Source of the DNA: Fragilariopsis cylindrus CCMP1102
Lineage: Eukaryota > Bacillariophyta > Bacillariophyceae > Bacillariales > Bacillariaceae
Assembly: GCA_900095095.1 (NCBI GenBank)
Contig: FMBT01000192.1
Location: 1-26,280, forward strand
Direction of reading: 5' to 3'
DNA length: 26,280 bases
The notes below the pieces were generated by a model. That model made no database searches. It was not told where the DNA came from and worked only from the letters and a program-made list of their open reading frames with translations. Positions 7,893 to 17,690 of this stretch are shown here, piece after piece (position 1 is the stretch's first letter; every line of letters starts with the position of its first letter). Position numbers and translations under genes: made by a program.

Positions 7893-10697
7893 ATGAAACC
7901 CAAAGACCAAGACCACGAGGATCTAAAACTTCGACTGGCACGAATAGCAAAGCAATCTTGCAACAGGACATGTGCAGATTGTCCAGAAAAGCGACCGACA
8001 TGGGTATCATTGATCAAACCACAGCAGAATTTTGCTCTTGGTAGTACTAGTTTAGTTTGCTTCGTTTGTTTGGAATGTGCAGGTCTTCACCGAAAACTAG
8101 GGACGCATATTTGCTTTGTTCGGTCAGTAGTCAATCTTGATGAATGGGAGATACATGATGTTGATGCAGCAGAATATACTGGTAACGAAGTTGTTAATAA
8201 AATCTTTGAGGGGCATATACAAAAGTCCCTATCTAATAGTCCCGGTGCAGCGGATGCTGTTAATATCAAACCTATACAGGGAGCTCATGTTGCAACTCGG
8301 GAACGATTTATACGACAAAAGTACGTTGATTTGTACTTTTATAGTAAAAGTTCTCACTATAAGCACATATCCGTTGCCACGGCAAAAATGAAAGCAACTG
8401 TTCGCCGAAAACCACCGCAATCACCCGGTAAGGCTGCTCGAAAGAAATTGAGTAAATTTCTTAGAAGTGGAAATTCTGAAGAAGAAGTTCTTAAAGGATC
8501 GAAGTCTGCTTCGGGTTGTTCAACAACCGTGGGAAATACAGTAAGTACACCAAGAAGTGATGCAACAAAATCTGTTCATTCTATGCCAGTAAAAGGCACT
8601 ACACGTAGTAGCTTTGAAAATGAATCGAATGGGACAACACCTATCAACAGTGATAATGATAATACCTTTGACAACAATAATAATACGTTCAATAATAGCT
8701 TTACGTCCCGAGGAGATAACTCGACAAAAAAGAAAACACAATCACCACATAGTACAACAACAAAAATGTATTCTCAACGAAGATCATTATCTCGGATTAG
8801 GTGTAGAAGTAAACTCAGGGATGGTAGTGATATAGATGATGACAATAATAAGAATAATAAACAACATCGGAATCGAAGTACTTCTCGTGTTAGAACTGAG
8901 AATAGTAACAAACCCCGTGAAAGACAGGGAAGAAGTAGGGCAGCTCTTAAAAAAGATCAAGACAACATAACAACGGGTGTGGTGGGCTCACCAACAAGTA
9001 TTAAATGTCGAGGTCGAAGTTCATCGAGGATAAGATCTACCTCCAGGAAACCAAGTGGGAAGACTTTGGATATTCGTGAAAAGGGTAAAAACAGCGCTTC
9101 GCTTCATCGCTCAAGATCTAGAAATCCTCGGGGGCAGTCTCTTGGTAGATCTAATCTTTCCAAAGGAGGACCAAGAAATGATGGGATTTATCATGCTACT
9201 TTGATTCCCGATGAAGAAACCCAACCTCAATCGTCGAAAGATCGTGGTACGGAAAATCAAGTACCTACAAGTAAAGATGGCGCATTGAGTGGTATGATTT
9301 TGGTATTTGACGACGAAGACACTGTAACGATCGAATCTAACAGCGAGGACGTGCCGATGAGACGGAATAGACAACGTCGAGGAGGTTCGCGGCGTCCTCG
9401 AGGGAAAAGTACCGGTAAAATGAATACATCATATTCTGCGAATCTTTCGATGGAATCACTGAATAATGAGGATCTGGACGGGTATAAGCGTCCTCGAGGG
9501 AAAAGTATCGTTGGAGCGAATGCATCATATTCTGCGAATCTTTCGATGGAATCACGGAATAATGAGGATCTTGACGGGTACAATAAATCGCGAGTACGAA
9601 GCAAAAGTGAAATTCGCGGTAAGGTCAGACATAGCTCCTCAGCTTTATTAAAAAGTCCAGTACGAGATGTTAGTAGGAGTAAAAAGCGGGGAGAATTGGC
9701 ATCTCCAGTGAAACGGGGTCGAGGAAGCTTAAGGTCTCTCAGTACAAGTAATAATAACATTGCAATGTCCCCAGTTGGACGAAAAAGTGTAGGTAGAAGC
9801 CCACTAAGGGTACGGAGCAACGAAAGTCCAAATAATGATAGAAAGAGGAGTTTGAGTGCAAGAAAATTGAATATGAAGTTACCGCTTGAAGAAGATTCGC
9901 CACAGAAAACGACTTCTGAAGTGCATGCAACAAAAGAAGATAGAAGTCGAAACAGGAGTAGGAGCAGAAGTACGAGAAAATTGAATACCAGCGCTTCATT
10001 TGTCGATTCACATTCATTACCAAAAAATATGCACCCTCCATCAAAGATTGAATCCAACAACACCGAAATGGATAAAGGGAGAATGGAGCCCTTGGAAGAT
10101 TGTACTAGTAATAGTTCTAGACACGACGACCCGAAGCAGAATACCGATAATATTGGAGAGGGCGACTTCCAGGTCGTTGCGAATTCATCTTTTAATCATC
10201 CATCTTTTAACCATAGTAAAGGTAACAAGAGTTCTGACTATTTGTGGGACACTAATGGGTCTTTCTCTAAACCATATGTCAATAAGAAAGGAGCGGATGA
10301 TATGGCCAAGGATCGACGACGTTCTAGTCGTGAAGCAACGGAAAGAAAAGGCACTCAGCGCATGTATCGGAAGAACGATATATTTGCCAGTTTGAATCGG
10401 GTAGACCTAGAGGACAACGATGCAAATACTCAGAAGGAGAAAGGATCATCTACAGTGCGGAAACCTCCCCAGCGGACCAAAAGCAATGATATCATTAGTG
10501 GTATGAAACATACACCGACTATTCGAAGGTCAACACCAGGACGTTCTAAGAGTGGTATTGTTGGCACGAAGTTGAAACTAACATCATCGGTAGCAAGTGG
10601 TGATAAAAATAAGGTTCTGAGGAATGAATGGGAAAAGATGAAGAATGGAAATGATATGCGCTTTTCAGACTTTGGGAATAGTTTCTCGAAAGTTTGA
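7893..10697 (+). CDS. ArfGAP-domain protein with long basic Ser/Arg-rich tail
   Basis: 934 residues, intronless, ATG at 7893. Residues 10-135 form an ArfGAP zinc finger: C27-A-D-C30, PTWVSLI, C59-L-E-C62, AGLHRKLGTHI with the arginine finger R67, then FVRSV, LDEW and a GN..VN.I.E helix, ending at RERFIRQKYVDLYFY. ArfGAPs stimulate GTP hydrolysis on Arf GTPases in Golgi and endosome coat traffic. The usual spacing between Cys pairs is 16-17 residues; here it is 28, so the loop has about 12 extra residues (KPQQNFALGSTS). From residue about 165 the chain is low complexity and strongly basic, rich in SRSR, RGRS and SPVR motifs, suggesting disorder and phosphorylation. A 32-residue tandem repeat lies near 500-563. 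It converges on the SGNH gene, 171 bp away. No PH, ANK or BAR domain is visible. Confidence 0.88.
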   Translation: MKPKDQDHEDLKLRLARIAKQSCNRTCADCPEKRPTWVSLIKPQQNFALGSTSLVCFVCLECAGLHRKLGTHICFVRSVVNLDEWEIHDVDAAEYTGNEVVNKIFEGHIQKSLSNSPGAADAVNIKPIQGAHVATRERFIRQKYVDLYFYSKSSHYKHISVATAKMKATVRRKPPQSPGKAARKKLSKFLRSGNSEEEVLKGSKSASGCSTTVGNTVSTPRSDATKSVHSMPVKGTTRSSFENESNGTTPINSDNDNTFDNNNNTFNNSFTSRGDNSTKKKTQSPHSTTTKMYSQRRSLSRIRCRSKLRDGSDIDDDNNKNNKQHRNRSTSRVRTENSNKPRERQGRSRAALKKDQDNITTGVVGSPTSIKCRGRSSSRIRSTSRKPSGKTLDIREKGKNSASLHRSRSRNPRGQSLGRSNLSKGGPRNDGIYHATLIPDEETQPQSSKDRGTENQVPTSKDGALSGMILVFDDEDTVTIESNSEDVPMRRNRQRRGGSRRPRGKSTGKMNTSYSANLSMESLNNEDLDGYKRPRGKSIVGANASYSANLSMESRNNEDLDGYNKSRVRSKSEIRGKVRHSSSALLKSPVRDVSRSKKRGELASPVKRGRGSLRSLSTSNNNIAMSPVGRKSVGRSPLRVRSNESPNNDRKRSLSARKLNMKLPLEEDSPQKTTSEVHATKEDRSRNRSRSRSTRKLNTSASFVDSHSLPKNMHPPSKIESNNTEMDKGRMEPLEDCTSNSSRHDDPKQNTDNIGEGDFQVVANSSFNHPSFNHSKGNKSSDYLWDTNGSFSKPYVNKKGADDMAKDRRRSSREATERKGTQRMYRKNDIFASLNRVDLEDNDANTQKEKGSSTVRKPPQRTKSNDIISGMKHTPTIRRSTPGRSKSGIVGTKLKLTSSVASGDKNKVLRNEWEKMKNGNDMRFSDFGNSFSKV
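9392..9583 (+). repeat. 96-bp tandem repeat (two units) in the ArfGAP tail
   Basis: GCGTCCTCGAGGGAAAAGTA recurs at 9392 and 9488, a 96-bp period encoding 32 residues (RPRGKS...SYSANLSMES...NNEDLDGY). The units are nearly identical apart from the segment after RPRGKS, which marks a recent in-frame duplication. Confidence 0.9.
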
Positions 10698-10868
10698 TTG
10701 ATATAAGCGCTAACACATAAATTAATGTTATATATGTTCAATACAGTAATACGATATATTCTTAACTTTTTAACAACCATGCGTGCAGTTTAATTATTTT
10801 TGCCTTTCAAGTACAATATATAATATAGATATGTTTTGTCGTTTATTTCCAAAATTTTGGAAACTATT

Positions 10869-11999
10869 TTAGCTTCGATCAGCCATATATGTTGATTCCA
10901 CTGGCAGCAGCGAAGAACCGCTTGTAACATGATGGGATGATTTTTCAATTATATCCAAGATAAATTCGGCCATTTTCCTCCCCCCCTGACTGCTTGGCTC
11001 TACTCTGGCAACATAATCTTCAGCGATCTTACCATCCAGTACGTTAAATAATGGAACAGGAATTACTTCCGTCCCATTTATATTTATCTTTGATGTTGCT
11101 TCAACAAACAATCGTTGCATCAAACATTGTAGCTTCTTAGGATTGCTATCATATCCAAGACATTTTAAGGCATTTCCCGCCCATGACGGTGTAGGATTTT
11201 CATCTAAGTAGTATATCATACAAACTAAGATCTTTTTTGGTTTCGTTTTCGTTACTAATTTCTCGATATATTTTTGTACTCTTGTACCAAATAAGTGATT
11301 CATATATCCAAGACACGGTGGAAATGCACATGAACATGAAAGCATCGCCACCGGTCCGCACCCCCAACAATGTTCATCACATGGCATTGTCCCACAAACA
11401 CATGCATTCTCTAGACATGAGTACGGAAGGTTGACAAGGAAAAGCATCGAAAGTATAGTGCATAGTGACGGTGACATTGCAACATCATTACCACCAACAC
11501 TAACCACCAAAATATCCTCAGGTTGTATATTGTCACGAACGAATACATCTTGTTCACGTAACCGACGTGTTCTTTCATTCACGGTCGTAGCTTCAACGGC
11601 AGTATTAATAGCAGCCAATCTGGAACATCGTACCTCTCTACCAATATTACCATTGATAGTAGTAGTAGTAGTAGTAGCTCGCTCATCGGCTAAATAATTC
11701 AACCAGTAAGTAACATCAGCATTCGAAATAGGAGGTTCCAAAGAAGTTCGGTATGCTCCAACAGCGGGCTTTTTGTCATCGAACCAATATTTGTTATCTA
11801 GAGAACTATCCCCAGCAGTCCAAATCAATGAATCACAAGACTCTCTTAGTACTGATAAGAGATCATCTAAGCCATCCCTAACAGGATGTCCGTGGTATTG
11901 GCCATAAAACCTGGCAGAATCTATTTTCTTGTGGGAATCATTACACGTATTCCTGTCATTTCTTCCTCCTATATCATCGTGAGTCGGCATCATGGTCAT
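10869..11999 (-). CDS. SGNH/GDSL-like hydrolase family protein
   Basis: 376 residues, ATG at 11997-11999. Block I is LIWTAGDSSLDNKYW (GDS at 63-65, candidate nucleophile Ser65). Block III is VVSVGGNDVAMSP (GGND at 169-172, oxyanion-hole Gly and Asn). SGNH proteins are esterases, lipases or carbohydrate deacetylases. Block V normally gives DxxH, but the matching C-terminal segment reads ARVEPSSQGGRKMAEF (331-346), where the expected catalytic His is not found, so the active site is atypical or the His comes from elsewhere. Residues 197-229 are Cys-rich (ENACVCGTMPCDEHCWGCG, SCSCAFPPC), perhaps metal binding or disulfide-rich. A Thr run (109-114) comes from a TAG/CTA-type microsatellite. No clear signal peptide is seen. 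It is divergent from RPS24, with about 600 bp between starts. Confidence 0.75.
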   Translation of the reverse strand: MTMMPTHDDIGGRNDRNTCNDSHKKIDSARFYGQYHGHPVRDGLDDLLSVLRESCDSLIWTAGDSSLDNKYWFDDKKPAVGAYRTSLEPPISNADVTYWLNYLADERATTTTTTINGNIGREVRCSRLAAINTAVEATTVNERTRRLREQDVFVRDNIQPEDILVVSVGGNDVAMSPSLCTILSMLFLVNLPYSCLENACVCGTMPCDEHCWGCGPVAMLSCSCAFPPCLGYMNHLFGTRVQKYIEKLVTKTKPKKILVCMIYYLDENPTPSWAGNALKCLGYDSNPKKLQCLMQRLFVEATSKININGTEVIPVPLFNVLDGKIAEDYVARVEPSSQGGRKMAEFILDIIEKSSHHVTSGSSLLPVESTYMADRS

Positions 12000-12596
12000 C
12001 TATCTAATTCCTTTTTGCGTGATGATGGTGCTAGAAACGATCGTAAGGCGTAGATCATAGAAGGTTAGTGAGTTCTGTTACGTTATCTGAACGAATGATT
12101 GATTCGTTGATATTGTTGTTATTGTTGTTGCTGTTGCTGTTTGCTGTTTGTTATTTGTTACTGTGTGTGGGAGAAGCACACTACTAGTAGGTTCTATCGA
12201 GTGAAATGGATCTTGTACTGTATGTGATCGCGAAACATACATTCCATTACCGTTTACAATTCCACTACCTTTTACGAATAGATGATGCGTTTTGAAAGAA
12301 CAGATAATATTGTGGCATAACAATTTTAAAATTGGCGCGCTTTTCTCAGGTAACCTTCGAATAGATTTTATTCGACTCACTCGATCGACTGATCAAAAAA
12401 TACCTTCTACCCCATCTACTAAACTTCGTGGATTTGTGCGCTCTTTTCCGAAATAGCGCACGAACGTACACACACTCTTAATTTAATTGCTTTAAACAAC
12501 AAGCTCGTACTTCCTCCCTTCACACTAGCAACGATAAACTAAATTATAACCCGACGTTGGCTTTATTTTAAATTGAACAAGACAAATAACATCACC
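12000..12596. promoter_or_regulatory. Divergent promoter region between SGNH gene and RPS24
   Basis: About 600 bp shared by two outward-facing genes. It contains a TTG/CTG-rich stretch (about 12110-12165) and a TACTGTA word at 12216. A GTG-initiated minus frame of 100 codons (12078-12380) has no recognisable content and is not called. The exact transcription start cannot be placed. Confidence 0.45.
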
Positions 12597-13298
12597 ATGA
12601 GCGACGCAGTTATCATCAAGACCCGTAAATTCAAGCGCAATCCTCTTCTAGCTAGAAAGCAGGTGTGTTAAACTTTAGTTTGTCTTTTTGTCACATAGAC
12701 AGGGTCACCTCTTTTTAATGTTTTTGTGTGCCGGAGATATACATTTTCGTTCCTTTCGTAGTTGGATTAATTATTTGGGTGACGAATGAATGAACCTCTC
12801 ATTAGGCGTTAGAGATACATTACATGTTCCAGCCTGGAGATAGTTTCTCTGTTCTTTTTTAAAGAAAAAATGGTGTGCATTTAAATTTCCCTCCACGATC
12901 CATTTTTCTCACGAAAACTTATCTTTCCTACTTATTCTCTTAATTCTTAATAGATGATTGTGGATGTTATTCATCCTGGAAGAGCAAATGTATCAAAAGA
13001 TGAACTTTCGGAACTTTTGGCCGGTATGTACAAGGGTGATTCCAAATTAACTATTCTATTCGGATTCCGAACCAAATTTGGTGGTGGAAAAAGTACAGGA
13101 TTTTGCTTAATTTATGATAACCAAGAATCTATGATCAAATTTGAACCAAAACACAGAATGGTCCGTAAGGGTGTATCAACGAAGAAAGAAACATCCCGTA
13201 AGGCAATGAAGGAAGCCAAGAATAAGGGAAAGAAGATCCGAGGTACAGGTGCAAGTATTGCCAGACACAAGGCAAAGCGTGCCGAAGGAAGCGATTAA
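12597..13298 (+). CDS. RPS24: 40S ribosomal protein S24e (two exons)
   Basis: Exon 1 is 12597-12662 (22 codons, ending LLARKQ), the intron is 12663-12953 (291 nt, GTGTGT...AATAG, phase 0), and exon 2 is 12954-13298. The joined product is 136 residues, the usual size for eS24 (about 130-135). It matches the family along its length: [63 protein letters not shown] and a basic tail ([18 protein letters not shown]). eS24 is part of the small ribosomal subunit and is needed for pre-rRNA processing. The first exon is short and the intron lies early, typical of ribosomal protein genes. I searched the intron for C/D-box snoRNA boxes and found none convincing. Very confident. Confidence 0.97.
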
Positions 13299-14636
13299 AC
13301 GTATATATATTTCTGTTATATATTTACTTTAGTAATACACTTCTTTACATCATATCCACTGCATTATTGTAAAAATCAACTTCCATAATATTTCTTATAC
13401 TGAAATATTCCGTATCCGGTGGAATTATTTTTGTATTCATCTTTTGGCCACGTTATATTCAAGACATCGATATAACATTTGGATTCGTGCTTATGTTCCA
13501 TTTAGTTTAGTTCTGCCCTCTATCTTCTGTTAGTATTGTTGTTGTCTTTACTCATTAGTCAGCACTTCTTGTGCTAGATTTTTCATTTCATGATCACCAA
13601 TAACTAATTGTCATCTCCACCTTCATTGAAACAATTGGAGGCAGCATCCCAAATAAAACTTACTATTTATTATTAGAGTTGCTGCTACATGTCTAAGTCT
13701 CTGTCTATTGAACATTGTGTTAATGCATCATACATGATACTATTAGACAATGAATGAGATGTGTTGATGACTAAATACTTGAAGAAAAGGTTACTTTATA
13801 ATATAATTTACTGTAGATACCATTCATGTTCAAATGATGATGGATGGGATGTGAATTAATTAACCCCCCCCCCCCCCGCCCTGTTTAGCAATTCATTCAT
13901 TTTGTTGCTTCCGTATCATTATCACCGTCTACATTGCTGTGAAATGAATTGACTGTACATTTCTAATCTTGTCACAGTAACCTGCTTTTGCAAATCTTGA
14001 TGGAGAGATACAGTTTACATCATCAATCACAAAACAAGAGTGAAACTATTATATATCCATGGACTTATTTACCTAGGTATCAGAATAGCAAATAATCGTT
14101 CTACGCAACAAGTACCTGAAGAACAACGGAAGATAAATAGATGTATTGAATAGAAACATTATAACTAAACTACCTACACACTTTTAAGGACTGCAACTGT
14201 ATGTACTGTAGTAAGTATACTGGTATTGGGTACACTATTTTAGTCGTACGAAAAATACTAATTTATTGTCCATTAGGGATCAGGCTAACATACCTATCTC
14301 TATACTTTTTTTACCGTTCGTCGTCGCGCGGGTTGTTATTTTTGTACGTGTCGTAGTAGGTTGACACGTACGGCTGTTCAGAATTAAGCGACATCAATTG
14401 AAAGCTTGCAAAATTAAAATATATCTTTTTGTTCAAAAAACATCAAACAAGTACAACTCAAGAAGGAGCCTTTAAACAACACGCTCCCGACAGGAATGAT
14501 ATAAAGAATCAACCTCCAGAGAAAGTATCTCCAACAAAATACCCAATAGTTCTATATTAACCTGACTCTACCAAAGATCAGAAGATATCCTACTACAGCC
14601 GAAAAAAGGAGGAAATAGAAATTCATACAATATATA
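13299..14636. other. Intergenic region with C14 tract, no gene seen
   Basis: About 1.3 kb of AT-rich DNA between RPS24 and biotin synthase. It contains a C14 run at 13864-13877 and TACTGTA words at 13809 and 14204. No supportable ORF or RNA gene was seen. The last 250 bp, A/T-rich with AGAAGGAGG and AGGAGGAA purine tracts, should hold the biotin synthase promoter and leader. Confidence 0.5.
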
Positions 14637-15984
14637 ATGATGTCAACCAATCGCTTATCGGTGGTTGCCACTACCATTTCTCGCCGTTTCAAGCCTTTCG
14701 GTACATCATCAAGACTTACCCTTGCTCATCGATGCCTATCAACATCTACCCAGAAAAACTTCACCCAACAACAACAGGTTGTCATTGACCGTTACAACTC
14801 TAGCACAAATAGCATGACAGGGAGTTCAGCATCCGCAATTTCCAACGACGCCATCAATCGTCTACCAAACGATGCGAGCGACCGCAATGCTCTCTACGAG
14901 GACGAAGATCGTCGAGAAATGGGAGGCATTACCGCATCCGTACGTACTGATTGGACCAAACCAGAGATTGCTGAGATTTATAGCTCACCCTTTCACGAAC
15001 TCATGTACCGAGCAAGTACCGTCCATCGTATGTACTGGGATCCATCGGAGGTTCAACAATGTACACTTTTGAGTATCAAAACGGGAGGTTGTACCGAAGA
15101 TTGTTCCTATGTTCGCAATCGACTCGCCACAAGACTTTTGTAAGCCCACACCAACCATGAAAGTTCAAGAGGTATTAGCGGCAGCTCAAAGGCCAAGGAG
15201 GCTGGTTCGACGCGATTCTGCATGGGTGCCGCCTGGAGAGAATTGGGTAACAAGAAAAACGCATTTAAGCATATTTTGGATATGGTTCGTGGGGTCAATG
15301 GTATGGGATTAGAGGTTTGTTGCACCTTGGGTATGCTGAATGCCGAACAGGCTCGTCAACTCGCTGATGCCGGCCTATCATCCTACAATCACAATTTGGA
15401 TACATCTCCAGAACATTATCCTAAAGTTATTACGACGCGTAGTTACGAGGATCGTTTGCAAACGATTTCCAACGTCCGCGACGCTGGTATTCAAGTTTGC
15501 TGTGGTGGTATCTTAGGTCTGGGAGAAGCAGAGACGGATCGTGTTGGTCTCCTTCACGTTTTGGCGACCCTCCCTTACCATCCAGAATCTGTCCCTATTA
15601 ATGCTCTGGTATCAGTCGCAGGTACACCCTGGGAGACAGCGATGACTCGGACATTGGTAATGTTGATGCATTTGATATGGCCCGAATGATCGCTACGGCT
15701 CGTATCGTTATGCCCCGAACTTTGGTCCGATTGTCGCAGGACGTCTATCCTTTAGTAACGCAGAACAGTTTCTGATGTTCCAAGCTGGTGCCAATTCTAT
15801 TTTCAATGGTGACAAGTTGTTAACAACGGACAATAATGATTTTGACGATGATCAAAACATGTTCAAAATGTTTGGATTCCAAGGCAAACCGGCGCACAAG
15901 GGACCACTGTTGGCTCCTGCCGAAAGTAGCGGTAAAGTTCTTATCACACATGTCAGAGCTACAGAGGACCAATATGCCGCATAA
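14637..15984 (+). pseudogene. bioB: Biotin synthase (BioB), frame broken by five 1-nt deletions
   Basis: Radical-SAM biotin synthase inserts sulfur into dethiobiotin. Residues 1-42 are Arg/Ser/Thr-rich without acids, fitting a mitochondrial presequence. The family sequence is then complete but in shifted frames: LLSIKTGGCTEDCSY carrying the first two Cys of CxxxCxxC, then [71 protein letters not shown]. The frame breaks near 15110 (just before the third FeS Cys), 15142, 15191, 15628 and 15736. Each is explained by one lost base in a run (TT, AAA, GGG, CCCC, GG). The first three restore the frame to MGAAWREL; the last two do not cancel. Apart from the deletions, no damaging substitution is seen. 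Either the consensus is locally wrong or the gene died very recently. It ends 142 bp from the YebC stop, convergent. Confidence 0.9.
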
Positions 15985-16126
15985 TTGTGCCTAATATTGT
16001 CATTCTATTGTGATTTTTTGTAAGGAAATATTTTTAAAAGTAATAAGGAATTGAATAGCAGCAATAATTTATATGCACATGCACTTAATATTAAATATGT
16101 GATCAATCTGTTTTCTCTCTCTTTCT

Positions 16127-17103
16127 TTAGTTGGACATGTTATGCTCGACGCTATCTACATCGTCAAGTTCCTCAAGGGCATCAATAATTTCCATATTGA
16201 GTTCAAACTCCTCCTCGTTACATTCAACTGGAGCTTTCGTAACCCATGATAGTGACATGGATGATTTTTCGTGTCCCATTGATTTAACAACATCAAACAT
16301 AGCAGCGCAATCTGAAGGCTCAACTAGTATCACGGAACTTCCTTCTTCGTCTCCCTCCTCCAACATAAAATCGTCTATGTCTGCTTCAATTGCAGAATCC
16401 ATCAAGGCCTCTTCATCAACTACTGCATCTGGGACTTCAATCTTCCCCTTCCGATCATACATAAATAAAACAGACCCCGACTCAGCAATTTTACCATTTC
16501 TTTTGTTGACAGTCATTTTAACGTCTTGGCTGACTCTATTTGCGTTGTCACTCAAGATGTTAATGACCATGGAGACTCCACCGAAACCATATGCTTCATA
16601 AGTTGATTCGGAAAAATCTCCAACATTAGCTTCACTAGCTCGTTTGATTGCTCGAGCAATGTTCTACGATATCAAATACAGTACGTGGTTAGTGGTGGAT
16701 CATTATTTTAATAGTTACTTTACTATCGCGATAAATGCAAATTAACACAATAATGTGATCAACAATTACATACATATCAGTCTCTAAAAACAGCACTTAC
16801 ATCTGCAGGTACATTGTTGGCTTTCGCTTGCTTAATTACATCCGCGAGAGCTCTATTAGCGTCAGTGGATGGTGACCCTCCCTGTTTGACTGCCATGATA
16901 ATTTTCTTTCCGAAGGTTGCGTTACACTTTGCCTTTTTCATATCCGTCTTTCCTTTGGTTTGTGCACGTACGGCAGCTGCCCTTCCCATAAATAATGGAC
17001 ATGTTGTTCTTGTACCGATAGTAGAAAACCCCGAGGAAGGTGAAAACGCCGTGGCAGAACATATAAATGCTGCTAATGACAGTAAAGTTATTGGCTTAAT
17101 CAT
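16127..17103 (-). CDS. YebC/TACO1 family protein, plastid-targeted (two exons)
   Basis: Exon 1 is 17103-16801, the intron is 16800-16664 (137 nt, GTAAGT...GTAG, phase 0) and exon 2 is 16663-16127, joining to 279 residues. The splice recreates the conserved NVPAD|NIARAIKRA motif (family: MPKDNIERAIKRG). Other landmarks are GRAAAVRAQTKGKTDMKKAK, AVKQGGSPSTDANRAL, YEAYGFGGVSMVINILSDN, GSVLFMYDRKG and an acidic C-terminal half. YebC/TACO1 proteins bind ribosomes and help translation through difficult motifs in bacteria and mitochondria, and some were described as transcription regulators. Residues 1-20 are a signal peptide ending ATAF|SP, the ASAF motif of diatom plastid import, so the site of action is probably the plastid. 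It is divergent from the RNase H gene and convergent with bioB. Confidence 0.92.
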
Positions 17104-17690
17104 CCTGGAATTCTAGGAAAGTTGGAGGCTTGGGTAATATTAGTAGTAGTAGTGATAGAATGAATGTTTGATGTTTGTGTTCTTTTCTTTGGACACAAAT
17201 TGAAAATTCAAAGACAGATTGAAAATAAATATTCAAATTTACAAATAAAAATCCATAAAAAAGTGATGATGGATACGCGTGGAAACTTAGTTTCGTGATT
17301 CAATCAAGTCACGCATGCTTGATGTCACGAGAAGACGACGTCAAGAAAGTTGGATGATTGTTTGATTCATTCTACTGTACTTCTAGAAGTACTACAGACA
17401 GCTACAGTAGTAGGATTCTAAATTCTCTTGAAAGATATTCTGTCCTTGTTGTCATTGTAGTTGTTGTGTTATGCTGTTGCTGTTGGAAGTGGTTTATACA
17501 TATCCATTCGTTCCTTCTAGTAGTGACAAAGGGCAACATATGCAATAATGGCTACGTGTATTCGCGGGAAAGGAGATCTATTAAAATATCTTTTCTTCGA
17601 AATAATTACCTTCGAAGAAGAGCAAGGATTAAAATATTGTCTTTTTCATCGGCAGTTGAATTTTTGACAGATGGACATTGTGTCGCAATA
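17104..17690. promoter_or_regulatory. Divergent region between YebC and the tandem RNase H gene
   Basis: TACTGTA (17373) and TACAGTA (17403) sit in this gap. The RNase H frame is open upward to about 17358, but with no ATG before 17691, and the extra translation (a run of VVVV and CCCC) looks like non-coding sequence. An upstream exon is possible: TTTTTGACAG near 17670 could serve as an acceptor. I therefore treat the region as promoter and leader. Confidence 0.4.

Noticed and set aside
8018..8064. 15-nt GT...AG segment inside the ArfGAP insert as an intron
   Set aside because: It is far too short to splice and removing it does not restore normal Cys spacing.
9257..10063. 268-codon minus ORF inside the ArfGAP gene
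   Set aside because: It is antisense to a biased Ser/Arg-rich coding region, its Leu/Arg composition mirrors the sense strand and it shows no motifs.
12078..12380. 100-codon minus ORF upstream of the SGNH gene
   Set aside because: It has no ATG at its start, is low in recognisable content and lies in a divergent promoter region.
12663..12953. snoRNA inside the RPS24 intron
   Set aside because: Ribosomal protein introns often host snoRNAs, but no C box/D box pair with a terminal stem was found.
14637..15984. Programmed frameshifting or introns as the cause of the bioB breaks
   Set aside because: Five breaks each solved by one missing base, without slippery sites or GT-AG boundaries at those points, fit deletions better.
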